A stretch of 64,000 bases of DNA from Gymnothorax reevesii (taxonomy: Eukaryota; Chordata; Actinopteri; Anguilliformes; Muraenidae), in the NCBI GenBank assembly GCA_029721435.1, contig CM056587.1, positions 17,554,667 to 17,618,666 of the forward strand, given 5' to 3'. Below, piece after piece: positions 1 through 10,877 of this stretch; the stretch's first letter is position 1, and every line of letters starts with the position of its first letter. The notes beneath the pieces are model-generated. The model worked only from the letters and a program-made list of their open reading frames with translations, was not told the origin of the DNA and ran no database searches. The translations under genes and the position numbers were made by a program.

Positions 1-1779
1 AGTGCTAGTTTTAATAAAGACATCATCATCATCATCAACATGTTTACTGTTTACAAACAATGACGTCAAAGTTGTACATTCACAGTTTGGCGGTTGGCAG
101 AAAGCGTGATCAGGACAAATAACATGGCAAGTAGCCGCTTTCGAGAACATTTTCTTCCCCCTTTTCTGACTCGCATTCAGATTTTAAATGACCATTTCAC
201 AGTTAAAGGAAAACATATACTGGCCTGCTCCTCTGCTCACCACTCAACTGTTTACAACTGTGTCTAATTATCTCATTATCTCATTAAGCCTATATAAGCC
301 TGAGCTTCGCACCATACTGGTGCGAAGTCTCGTAAGCCCATTGAGTAGCGTATCGCGTGTATATTACTAAGTACTTTATTCTAGCTCACACGTTAGTCTA
401 GCAATCTCATTGCCATCGTTTAAGGGAATTGCTGTCACCCATTTTTGTATTTTTGAATTCTCACTTTTGAAGTTCTGCTTCAAAAGTAATGAATATAAAA
501 TCCTTTTCCTCTGCATTTGAATCCAGTCACGTCATTTACAGTTTTCAGAGCGCTTACATGCGCGCACTGAAAAGACATTACACCTTGGCTGTGGGACAAG
601 GCCACTCATTGCATGTCACTCGGTTTATAAATGTGTTTTCAAGTGACAGATATCAAAATTTGGGGTGCATAAAATCACAATCACAAAAAAACACAAATGG
701 GTGTACCTTGGTGCAGCCTCTCACTGGTTGCTTGCAATAATAGTTTTTTTTTTTTTTCCAAGCAATAATCACAGGCATCGGTGTCCTATTTACCTCGGAA
801 AATTCACCCATCTAGTTAAAGGTTATCACATAATTATTTTTTCTTGTAGCATAATAGATAACGGAGTAACAGCAATCAACAACATATGACCAAGGGATAA
901 AGTACCTCCAAATGTGAATTAAATAAAATGTGTACATTTTGGCTGCCTTGATAGCTTTATTATTTTTGACGGATATTTTGATTTGGTGCATTGTTTGATT
1001 TCTGGAGCTTTCTAGAGGTCTTTAAATGTGAAGAACAGCTCCCCATCCTACATTGTTTTGAGTAATGGTGAATAAAAGGCCTACAGTTAGTATTTGGGCA
1101 GAAAGAAAATTTTATTTGATTGGCTCTGTGCTCTAACAAACTGAAACATGAACTGCTACATCGTACTAATGGGAAAATGTCCTCCTCGCCACATTGTGAC
1201 TGCCTTCTACAGCCGGAAATCATCCACAAAGACCCCGTTATTTAGCCATTCAATGCATTTATCCCATGTTCCAAGCTTTGCTGTTTAATAACATGCCCAA
1301 AAGTAATTTAAAGGATATTACTGATTCCCTGCACCCGTCACTAAATCCGCCACCGCAGATCCTCTGTATCAACGCAATAACTCAGCCAATTTTCATTGGA
1401 GTTTTTTTTTCCAAATTGGTATGGATTTATAACCACTAGAGGAAGAACCCAATCAATTTTGGTCAATTTAGATTTAATTTCCATGCTATTATTTCTTGTT
1501 AAGTCATTTTTGACCAAAATCTCAGTCATTTTACATCACCCTGAGAGTGTGTTAGTAAAGCTGAGAAGAAATAGAGGGCTTGATTTTTCTGAATCTGTCT
1601 GAAAATATGCTCTCAGTCCCATTTTACTCCAGCCGCAAGGACTAACAAGAATTTTTCCGCCATCGCAACAAGCAACAGTGAAGTGATGAATACTTATGAC
1701 ATTCGTAGGAGTATCATTTAAAGGAGGTCACGCAAGGCGATCATTGATATTCTTTTGATGTATCAAGCTGACTACGTAT
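1..1779. other. Non-coding, no recognised feature
   Basis: I see only short ORFs without domain resemblance, plus A/T runs. If the opsin intron interpretation is right, this is intronic sequence. No promoter, RNA gene or transposon end could be supported here. Confidence 0.5.
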
Positions 1780-1870
1780 GTTTTGCCAGAACTATGACTA
1801 CCCTGAAGCGCATCCTATGGCGAAATTAGAAATAGGATGCGCTTCAGTGTAGTCATAGTTCTGGCAAAAC
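1780..1870. repeat. Near-perfect 39-bp-arm hairpin (foldback)
   Basis: The left arm 1780-1818 and the right arm 1832-1870 are reverse complements with one mismatch (C/A), separated by a 13-nt spacer. The arm begins GTTTTGCCAGAACTATGACT. Transcribed, it would fold into a 91-nt hairpin. It may be a minimal foldback MITE or a small-RNA precursor; the sequence alone cannot decide. Confidence 0.8.
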
Positions 1871-3004
1871 AGGTCGTATTCAACATTGATAACTGACTAT
1901 AAATAATGTGACGCAACTGCACTTGCATTGATAATGACTTAATTGTGGAGCCTGTGTGCTGCTTCTCACAGCCACCTTTCTGCGGGTTTATAAATAGTCA
2001 GCCGAGAAGTGAGACTCAAACATGATAATTACCTGATTTTATTTGCTCTAACCACTCAGTTTGGAACAGTGATTTTTGATATTCAGAATGTGCTCAATAG
2101 CCGATTCTTGCAGCAACTGACAGTGTGGAATAGGTCCGTGCTATGCAAATACAGCTTTAGAGTGGAGGGCCAGAGAATTATTTGACTGATGGTTGCAAAC
2201 GTCTGTGTTCCAAGTGACCCTAATTCCCTCTATGTTGCGATCAAAATAACTACTTGTCTTATATGGCGATTTTAATTGTACTGTTACAAAGTCATTGGAA
2301 CGCACACTGGAAATGTGTTTAGGAAGAAAGAAGAAACTGGTCACATTCTACTATAAAGAGCAAAACAGCGGGATCTGAAATTTACTCAATGACAAAGATG
2401 CTTAAATGTCATACTGCAATGGCCACATATCACAATATTCAACCAGAGCTTCTCAATGTGGCCTGCTGTATTGCACAAATCAATGCAATCAATGGTAATG
2501 TCCATCTCACACTGAGGTGATTGTTGTAACTTGGTAGACATACAACATTTATTGAACCAGTTCCACACAACTTTTTGAAGTGGTTTAACAGTTTTTAATA
2601 AATTCTTTGATATTTGACCAGTTAATGTTATCAAATTAATTTGAAGTTATTTAACTAATTTGTGAGGAACTGTTTTACATTTTTGAGTGTGTAACATTTT
2701 ATTACATTGGGCCGTGAATGATTGGGCGATTACAGTGTATAAATGAAAGCAAATGAGCATAAACTGTTCCTGTAAATGGTGCTTCAGAGCACAGCAATGC
2801 TGAATTAAAAATAAGCCTTTCCTTAAAGATATTTTTGTTCATGTACAAAATCTGACACAGTTAACCCTTTGCTGATCACATCAGGAGACCTTCTTGAGAT
2901 GAACGTGGATCCATTAGGCATACATCATGAGAAGGTCCCATGATGAAACACATTTTTCGTAACCTGTTTAAATGTTACATTTAAATGAATGGAAGATTCA
3001 CATA
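1871..3004. other. Non-coding, nothing recognised
   Basis: A/T-rich unique-looking sequence. Its ORFs are short and lack recognisable motifs. Confidence 0.45.
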
Positions 3005-3087
3005 ATTGGCGAGCTGCCTGGGGTGTGTCCGTGCCTCCCTCACGACCCTGGTAAGGAGGAAGCGGTATAGATAATGGACGGATGGAA
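3005..3087 (+). repeat. SINE/LINE 3' tail fragment
   Basis: A degraded copy of the fish repeat tail that resembles 'cctccctcacgaccct...aagcggtatagataatgg' and ends in GGACGGATGG. It matches the tails of the two better copies at 51861-52162 and 52525-52670. Only the 3' part is left. Confidence 0.55.
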
Positions 3088-3930
3088 GTGAGGCATATTA
3101 CACTTACTGAGATATTTGAATATTTTTAGTCAAATAGTGACATCTAGGGACCAATCTGGAGAAATAAATAATACAAAATCTAAATTTTTAATGATAGAAT
3201 TACCTTTTTAGTCACAGCCGAATTCAGATGTCCATCCAGCAATAGGGTTATTGAAACTCAAGACAATTTTGAATCGACCTTTAACCAAGAGTGTCGAAGT
3301 TTAAAAAATTTAGGATTGTAGATGTGATTATTGCAGGATTCTTTTTTTGATGATTGGGTAATTTGTGAATAAACGCTTGATGTCAGCCAACAACAGCAAT
3401 AAGAGGCCTGTTTGGCTGTGCACATCAAAGCCTTCACATTCTTTACTTCTGCTGTCAGCCTTTCAGGGCAGTAAATGTTTTACCTGGAAACTGAAGAAGC
3501 GTATAAATAAATAACCTTCTTCAATTCAGTGGGTCTTCACGATAATAAACACAACATGGCTTGAAGCGGAATTCAAAAAGATAATGAAAAAAATTGATGC
3601 ACTCGCTAGTTTGTTCAGTCTAGCCACAGCAGGGTTTGGTATAAAATATGCACTGAAAAGCACCTGCTATGACAATATGAGCTGATGCACACGATGTATG
3701 AATCTCCGTCTGACGGGGGTCCAGTGGGGGTAGATAGTATTGTGATGCAGATTTAAGGCGCTTTGTCTGTGTGATATTGTTTCCGCTGCATACATTCTTA
3801 TTTCTTATTCCCCAGGCTGTTGAAAGTGTTGAAGCTCAGTTGAATGTAACAATGCAACACTGACAGTGAATGCACAGCTCTGAATAATGAACATCATTTT
3901 CTTCCTTCTGCCCATAAAGTGCAAGAGAAA
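3088..3930. other. Non-coding, nothing recognised
   Basis: No convincing ORF, RNA gene or repeat end is visible before the (GT)n tract that follows. Confidence 0.4.
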
Positions 3931-3931
3931 G

Positions 3932-4180
3932 GTGTGTGTGTGTGTGTGTGTACCTGTACTTGTTGGGACTAAAATAATTTCTTATAGAAATTTCAAGACA
4001 AGACCCTGTGAGTACGCAAGAGTAGAGTAAAGTCTATAAGAAATAGCACCTTGGGGACCTTTTTTGGATCCCCTTGAGGAAAAGTTTTAATTCTGGGCTA
4101 AGGCAAGGGTTAGGTCCAAAGATAGTATGGGGCTTATGGTTAGGATTAAGTCTAGTATTAAGTTTCGATACAAGAATTAT
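3932..4180 (+). repeat. (GT)n-linked dispersed repeat
   Basis: A (GT)10 tract is followed by 'tacctgtacttgttgggac' and, about 150 bp on, by 'gggctaaggcaagggttagg'. The same arrangement appears at 29565-30028 (continued after 33208) and, on the opposite strand, around 6690-7000. The pattern of (GT)n, then 'ttgttgggac', then a TTAGGG-like purine-rich end indicates a dispersed family, not a chance microsatellite. Confidence 0.5.
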
Positions 4181-4770
4181 TCTTTCCTAGGCATGCCATT
4201 ATTGGCCAGGCAACAATTGGCTCAGCCTCACCTGGGGACATAGGGGTTCACCTGGTTAAATTTTATCAGTCTCATCATGCTTTTGCGTCCTTTCCTGATT
4301 GGCCAAGTGCACGTAGCTGTATGAGCAAATGAGACACTGAGTGTGTGATCCTACAACTACAAAGGCAGGGCGTGATTGGTCGTGTGACTGCATTGTGTAA
4401 TGCAGCGAAGGCTTATGGTCACAAGAGTCAGAGGGTTCATGTGCTGTGGCATCTCTCCACTGAGTAAACTGGAGCAGGTTTCTGAGCTGAGGACTAAACA
4501 ATTGAGCCGTGGTCACGGTGTGCAGTAAGGAGAAAAACCCAACAAATTAAAGAATTGTGCTCTAGGTTAAGGTGCATTGTTAATTACAGTTAAAAATTGG
4601 GTTATTTTGTCACTTAGGCTTAGGGCTAAGATTAAGTATTCAGCAAGGGAGAAGGGTTAAGATAAATGTTGATTTTTGGGTTTGGGGGTATGGCGGTACA
4701 ATTTCAATATAGAAATAATTTTTTTAATGCAAAAATATACTTTTTGTCCTCTAGTGTAGAGGAAAATAAA
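4181..4770. other. Non-coding, nothing recognised
   Basis: No gene is supported. It contains further 'ggttaggattaag'-like purine-rich stretches that may belong to the flanking GT-linked repeat. Confidence 0.35.
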
Positions 4771-4795
4771 TGTGTGTGTGTGTGTGTGTGTGTGT
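4771..4795. repeat. (TG)n microsatellite
   Basis: An uninterrupted TG run directly abuts the 5' edge of the R2-type LINE fragment. It produces artefactual poly-Cys/Val reading frames that are not coding. Confidence 0.9.
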
Positions 4796-4797
4796 TC

Positions 4798-6058
4798 CAA
4801 TGTACATGTACCAAGAAAATCACTACGTGATTTGACTGATAAAACTGTATATTTTGTGAGACAATGGATTGGCCTAAATACGCATACAACTCGTAGTATC
4901 ATATTTCATAGTAAACGTGAGGGTGGTTTGGGTGTTCCTAATTTTGAATGGACATATATTGCTACGAGGCTTTCCCACCTGTTAAATATGCTGAACAATG
5001 ATGACCAGTATGTCAGAGAGCTTGCCCGAGCTTCTCTGTTTCTGGACCTAAGAAGACGCAAGGTCCCCCTGGGGCGTGGGTCGGGCTCTGATTTCCTGGA
5101 CTTTAAGAGGAAACCCAGTGGAAAGCTGGACAGCCACTCTCCTGGCTTTGGTGTGTCGTCGGACTGGCCTGATTTGAACGATCTATGTTGCTGGGCTGAT
5201 GTTACCCTGGAGTGGATAGGGTCTGACTCTGAGGCTGTGGAGGTCTCAGAGGAGGTTATATCTGACCCCAACTCTTCTGTAAAAGCAACTGTGAATGTTT
5301 GTGGAACACAACTTCTACTTCCACTAAGAAATGCTCGGGGTCACCTCTTGGACCACTCTGTCTCACATGCCGTGTTTAGAAATGTTGCCCTGGATAAGAA
5401 CATTGTTACATTTGCTTTAAAAGCGAGATTGCAGGTTCTACCAACTAAACTGAATCTCTCCATCTGGTTTCCAGGCAGTCATGCTCCTTACTGTATACAC
5501 CATGGTAGTGAACAAATAGCTGAAACTATGTCTCACATCCTAAATGATTGTCATGTTCATAGGAGTCTTTACATATGTAGGCATGACAGAATTGCGGGTC
5601 TGATATCAGCAGATATTTTATCCATTTTCAGGTCCTCCATCGTGCTGTTTAAGCATTCTACTGTAAGGCCGAGCATGTTCAGTCTGTGTAACGATGTCTC
5701 AATGTTCTCTAATGTGACAGCTAACACTCCTGATGTTATTGTTGTTAATGAAAATCACAGGGAGGTGTTCATTCTGGAGGTCGGCTGTACTTTTGATTAC
5801 AGCCTAGAGGAGGCCTTTCTAACCAAAGTGCTAAAATATCAGCAGCCGAAGCAGACTATCTCTCAGCTAGGCTACGAATGTAAACATTTAGTTTTTATAT
5901 TTGGTAGTCTGGGGCACGTGCACAAGCTGGTGATGAGGGGCCTTCAGATGGCCGGCCTCCCTAAGAGAAGAGCTAAACAGTTAGCGAGGTACTGCTCAGT
6001 GTCGGCTATTATTGGAAGCCGCTCGGTCTGGAGGAGACGATGTTTTCTGTATCCTTGA
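4798..6058 (+). pseudogene. 3' end of an R2-superclade LINE ORF (zinc knuckle + restriction-like endonuclease)
   Basis: One open frame encodes about 420 residues of a non-LTR retrotransposon polyprotein after the RT core: the thumb region, then a CCHC-type knuckle ('YCIHHG...MSHILNDCHVH', near 5494-5555), then a PD-(D/E)xK restriction-like endonuclease. The nuclease signature is 'PDVIVV' followed by 'FILEVGCTFD' and a downstream Lys-Tyr ('KVLKYQQ', about 5728-5845). This layout, RT then knuckle then nuclease, is that of R2, R4, NeSL and HERO-like LINEs, whose nuclease nicks the target for target-primed reverse transcription. The RT palm is missing, as expected for a 5'-truncated copy. The nominal ATG lies inside the upstream (TG)n tract and is not a real start; LINE similarity begins after it. 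The frame is undisrupted to its TGA, so the copy may be fairly young. The exact clade is unresolved. Confidence 0.85.
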
Positions 6059-6240
6059 ATAAGGTCTGTTTTCTATCTGACCTGTATGATATTATATATA
6101 TATAACAGTTTTTTAGCCGCCCAGGCGCTTTGTAACCGACTGATTCCTATTGTCAACTGCATTGGCAGTATTTATGTCCCTTGTACAGGTACTCTTGTAC
6201 TTTTCTTTTATGTGGGCATAAATAAATATTTCAAATGTGT
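6059..6240 (+). mobile_element. Probable 3' UTR of the R2-type LINE
   Basis: This short sequence after the LINE stop includes 'ataaataaatatttc', which is compatible with an A/T-rich LINE 3' terminus. The exact end and any target duplication could not be fixed because the 5' junction is unclear. Confidence 0.4.
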
Positions 6241-6689
6241 GTTGCTTGCTTTTAGGAAGGAAGGAAGATAATGCCAAAGTCATATCTACTCTTCCAGCGT
6301 CTGTCATTATGTGCCACAATAAGACTCCTCACTGTTTCTCAGCATCTGTCAAATGGCTTGTCTGGTTTAATGGCTTCCGAAACACTGTTTTGTTCCTCCT
6401 GAACCCCTATGTATACTGGTATTTATTCAAACCACTTCTGCGATTTTAAAACTGCGATAAGCTGTTAAGTTTTGTTAATTGAGTGCATTTAATTCTCAGA
6501 GAAATTATTTCCGCTCTTAAGCTACATTAGGTCTGAATTGAAAAAAGGCCTCTTGTGGCTAGATTGTGATATTCTGAAAAGACTTCTCTGAAATACTTGA
6601 CAGATTGAATTTAAAAGATCAGAGGGTTCCTTATTGTGGTCACAGGCCACTAAAAATTTAAAAATATTTATATATATTTTTAAACCATA

Positions 6690-6714
6690 TATACATGTAA
6701 ACGCACATACACAT

Positions 6715-6766
<52 letters not shown>

Positions 6767-7000
6767 CACAAGTTTGTCCAGCAATCCTTCTTAAGACATT
6801 GCATTGACCTCCATTCATTGTGGATAGCCTAAGCCAAAGCCTAACCCTAACCATAAGAGTAACCAAATTGTGCCTAACTTTAACCAAACCTCAATTCACA
6901 CCAGAACCCATACCTTAACCATCACCTCAGAAATGACCTTTTGCCCCATCAGGACTGGGCTCTGCTCCCCATGAGAACTGCTGATCACAAAACTGTCCGC
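6690..7000 (-). repeat. (AC)n tract with GT-linked dispersed repeat, minus strand
   Basis: An (AC)n run at 6719-6765 is followed by 'cctaaccctaaccataag' and 'gggctctgctccccatgag'. Read on the minus strand this parallels the copies at 3932 and 29565. Confidence 0.5.
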
Positions 7001-7358
7001 GTTTATACCAATAAAGGTCCCCAGTAGGTAACACGCACATTTTCTGTCAGCACTCCAACAGACAGACATGAGCACAAGCCCAATATCCCACCCATAAATG
7101 TGTACACTCTGCAGTATCACATCCCTGACACAGCATGTGCACTCCAGTGCCAGCAGCTGACCAGAACGGTGAGGAGGCGGAAAAGATGCACTTAAACTGA
7201 TGATCAGTCATGACCTGTTTTCAGTCATGACCTGTTTACAGTCATGCTCAGGACAAAAAATGTGCATGTTCATCACTGAAAATTTTTTTTTGATGTATGT
7301 AGTTCTGATAACAGAAACATAAAGAATTAATAATATCTACACTGCTATGGCCTCAATT
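7001..7358. other. Non-coding flank of the left Gmr1-like element
   Basis: No gene or repeat end is recognised. It includes a short internal repetition of 'cagtcatgacctgttt' near 7206-7236. Confidence 0.4.
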
Positions 7359-7499
7359 TGTTATGACATATAAGACAGCAAGGGATGACAGACAAAATTT
7401 TAAAACTTAAACAGATTTAATTAAACTAAGACTGACAACTGACCTACTATTTATACTACTGACCAAGATTGACATAGACAAGAAAAAAATATTTACAGT
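7359..7499 (-). repeat. 3' LTR remnant of left Gmr1-like element
   Basis: About 140 bp match the inner end of the right-hand LTR (12326-12443 plus 13998-14022), starting on the + strand with TGTTATGACATA. Similarity stops at TTTACAGT. The U3 part and any polypurine tract are missing: the pol reading frame ends at 7574, only 75 bp of A/T-rich sequence away. It holds a minus-strand TATAAATAG box at about 7447-7455. Confidence 0.75.
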
Positions 7500-7573
7500 A
7501 CAATACAGTATAACACTATTTTAAATATTATTATTATAAATATTACTATTACAAATATTATTACAATATTTAC

Positions 7574-8920
7574 TCAAACATGGGATAAGCTATCAGCAAT
7601 TACATTGTCAGTACCCTTTACATGCTTTATTTCCAAGTCAAACTCCTATAAAATCAAACTCCAATTCACAATCTCCGATTCTTGTTTTTCATCTTACTCA
7701 AAAACTTTAACAGATTGTGGTCAGTGTACACAGTGTACATTGGCTTTTCCCCTGTACAAACATAAACCTCAAAGTGTTGTAAGGATAGAACCAGAGCCAA
7801 CAGCTCCTTCTCTATTGTGGAATAGTTCTTTTGGTGGCAATTGAACTTCCTGGAGAAGTATGCCAGGGGATGCTCAATGTCATCAGAGTCACCTCTCTGT
7901 AGGAGCACAGATCCACAAGCTTGGTCGCTAGCATCGACCGTGATGGAGAACGGTTTGTTGAAGTCAGGAGATTTGAGCACGGGGAAGTGACACAGCAGAG
8001 ACTTCAGGCGATCGAAGGCTCTTTGGCATGCTTCATCCCAAGTGAACTTTAAGACTTTCTTCAGTTGGTGGTGAGACTGAGAGCAATCTCAGCAAAGTTC
8101 TTGAAGTAGTACCCGATCAGGAAGCGGCGCAAAGGTTTTTTGTTTTCAGGAACTGGAAAGTCCATGACGGTTTGGACTTTAGCATTCATGGGTGCCACCG
8201 AACCCTGACCTATAACGTAGCCAAGATACGTGACAGTAGCACAACCAAAGTCACTCTTGTTCAGGTTAACAGTCAGGTTACCCTGGGTCAAGCGCTGGAA
8301 CAACATCTCTGCATCTTTCAGATGTTCTTCCCAGGAGTCACTCCATGTGATCAGGTCGTCAATGTACGCACCCGTATGTGGCAATCCAGCGATTGTAGAC
8401 TGTATCGTCCTTTGGAATATGGCTGGGGCATTTTTCATGCCAAAGGGCATGGTGCTTCATACTGGTATTACCCAGATGGTGTGGCAAAAGCAGAGATGCT
8501 CTTGGCCCTCTCAGTTAAAGGCACACACCAATAAGCCTTCAATAAATCAATCTCGGTCAGAAACTTTGCTTGCCCTACTCTATCAATACAATCATCAATC
8601 CTAGGTATTGGAAACGCATCAGTTCTAGTAACAGCATTGACTTTGCGATAATCTGTACAGAATCTAGAACCTTTTGTACTTCCATCAGGTTTTGGAACTA
8701 GCACACAGGGTGAACTCCAATCTGAGTCAGAGGGTATGATAATATCATGTTCTAACATGTACTCAACTTCTTTCTCAGCAATCTTTCTCTTGTCAGGATT
8801 TATTTGGTACGGATGCTGTTTTATTGGTTTGGCATCACTAACATCTACATCGTGAGAGGCTATAGAAACTCTCAGGAACATCAGGAAATAGATCTTTATA
8901 TTTCTTGATCAACCTCTAAA
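7574..8920 (-). pseudogene. Reverse transcriptase-RNase H (Gmr1-like, broken)
   Basis: The minus strand encodes in order the RT N-terminal region ('DLFPDVP', then 'DYRKVNAVT' and 'LTEIDLLKAYW', 8468-8920), the palm with catalytic 'AYIDDLI' (8061-8450), a damaged thumb, and RNase H with 'ITVDASDQACGSVLLQ' and 'YTDHN' (7666-7980). The end 'TDNVIADSLS' is recoverable in another frame just before 7574. These enzymes would copy element RNA into DNA. At least three frame breaks and a TAG near the 3' end make it non-functional. RT follows integrase, which is the unusual order. It keeps the RT palm that the right-hand element has lost. Confidence 0.9.
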
Positions 8921-10117
8921 ACTCATCTTTCTGTGAATTTCTAAGTGCTGGAGTTTTACATCAAGATTTTGCAACACTTCAGAATTTGACAATTTACATG
9001 AAAGAACTTCAGCTTTAATTCTAGGTTCATCATCTTGAAACTCCCCCTCATCCTCACAAGTCTCAGCCATAGGAGGATCTGAAGTGAAAGCTGCAACCCT
9101 AGCTTTTCTATCATGATAAGGCTTCAACATGTTAATGTGACGCAACTGTTTTGGCTTTTTCCTATCTGGAGTCTTCACAATGTAATTGAGATCAATGATT
9201 TTTGTCTCCTAGTTTAAACTCACGGCTTCTAGCCTTATGATCATACTAAGTGTTCATTTTTCCCTGACTTGATTTCAAGTTCTCTTTGGCTAAGTCACAA
9301 GCAGCACGCAGTCTTTCTTTGAATTTGCTAACATAGTCTAGCAGACTGATATGCGGCTCTTTCTCTTGCCATTGTTCACTCAACAATAGCAAAGGTCCTC
9401 TCACTTCATGGCCAAACACTAGCTCAAACGGACTGAATCCAGTAGACTCCTGCACTGATTCTCTGGCTGCAAACAACAGCAAATGAACACCTTCATCCCA
9501 GTCTTTCCCATGGTCATAACAATAAGTCCTCATCATTGTCTTGAGAGTGGAATGAAACCAATCTAAGGCACCCTAACTCTCTGGATGATAGGCACTGGAA
9601 AGAATCTGCTTCGCACCTAGTTCATACACAACCTGCTAAAACAATCCAGAAGTGAAATTGCTACGTTAGTCTGACTGAATTTCCCTGGGAAGGCCAAACA
9701 ACATGAAGAACTTTATCAAAGCCTTTGAAATTGCAGTTGCTTTGATGTTACGTAAAGGTATGGCTTCAGGGAATCTGGTAGATGCACACATGATTGTCAA
9801 CAAGTGCTGATTTCTAGATCTAGTCTTGGTAATGGACAAACACAATCGACAATGACCTTAGAGAAGGGCTCCCCAAATGCTGGGATAGGCTAAAATGGAG
9901 CTACAGGTGGGTCTAACTGGTGTTTTCCAACAACCTGACAAGTGTGACAGGTTTTGCAAAAGTTGGAAACATCTTTCAGAAGCCCAGGCCAGAAGAAGTG
10001 TTTCATGATCTTATCAACACTCTTGTTAACACCAAGATGACCACCTAAAGGTAAACTATGAGCCATTGTTAAGATCTCATTCCTGTTGACCTTCAGAACA
10101 ACAATTTGCCAAACCAC
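8909..10117 (-). pseudogene. Integrase (Gmr1-like, broken)
   Basis: The N-terminal HHCC zinc-binding part ('GGHLGVNKSV', 'FCKTCHTCQ') lies at 9890-10117. The catalytic core (9540-9890) is badly decayed, and the C-terminal GPY/F-like region and tail follow at 8909-9536. Integrase would insert the element cDNA into the host genome. It sits between protease and RT, upstream of RT in transcription order. Several stops and frameshifts rule out function. The parallel copy at 42600-43740 is much better preserved and confirms the assignment. Confidence 0.88.
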
Positions 10118-10120
10118 TGC

Positions 10121-10877
10121 TTAATCTGCTTTGGCAGGGAAATCAGGAGGGCGCCACTTCCACATCAACACACCATCTTTGAGATAATACCCAACTGGAA
10201 ATGCATCTATTTCTTTATCAGGAAGGGCTCTCCTCTTTAGTACACAAATTTCAGGATCATTAGTTTGCCCCTGAATCAACCGACAGAGACAAGTCTCCAG
10301 ACACATCAGAATCACCAGATCTGTCTGGCTGGCTGAACACAGAGCTGATAAACGAGCCTGATAAGTCCGGAAACGGAGAAAGCATAGTAGGCCGAACAGA
10401 GTCATGAGGCGAACCACCTGAGTCATGACTATTCAATGTGCTCGAGGGCACCACATCATTTTCTTCTTGAGCCTTCTTGGCCATAGCACGGGTCACTGCA
10501 CAGGAAGGATACAGGGATGGGTTTTCATCGCCATCTTCAGTGCTCAGCTGTGAAGTAAGATTAATAGGGGGAACTACATTGCCCCCAGCCAGGTCATTGC
10601 CTAGCAACAGAGAAACACCGTTGATAGGCAGACTTGACATAAGTCCCACCTTTACCTGTCCTGTAACTAAATCTGACTTCAAGAATACAGAGCGCAGAGG
10701 TACAGATACAGTCCTCCATTTAATACCTTGTACAAATATGAAATCCCCAGAAGCAGTCTCATCACGTAACTCCAAGGAGTCCATCAACAAAAGTGATTGA
10801 GAAGCTCCGGTATCCCTTAGGATATATATGGGGACAGGAGGAGAATGCTCATTCAGAGCCACAAATCCCTCTGACAC
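10121..10877 (-). pseudogene. Aspartic protease and linker (Gmr1-like, broken)
   Basis: The minus-strand frame at 10260-10877 contains 'YILRDTGASQSLLL', the retroviral-type aspartic protease active site (D-T-G-A), and 'LLLGNDLAGG', the second conserved block of Ty3/gypsy proteases. A linker rich in Ser and Asp follows, joining the integrase N-terminus in another frame (10121-10426). The protease would cut the Gag-Pol polyprotein. Its start overlaps the gag frame by 25 bp because of a small indel. The downstream stop at 10260 breaks continuity with pol. Confidence 0.85.

Noticed and set aside
4657..4902. Poly-His/Thr and poly-Cys/Val ORFs over GT or AC runs (also 6522-6887, 17713-18164, 19027-19265, 20800-21181, 22720-23184, 29351-29650)
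   Set aside because: They are translations of dinucleotide repeats without any domain.
7605..8604. Plus-strand ORFs at 7605-7844, 8172-8534 and 8230-8604
   Set aside because: Antisense shadows of the minus-strand RT and RNase H.
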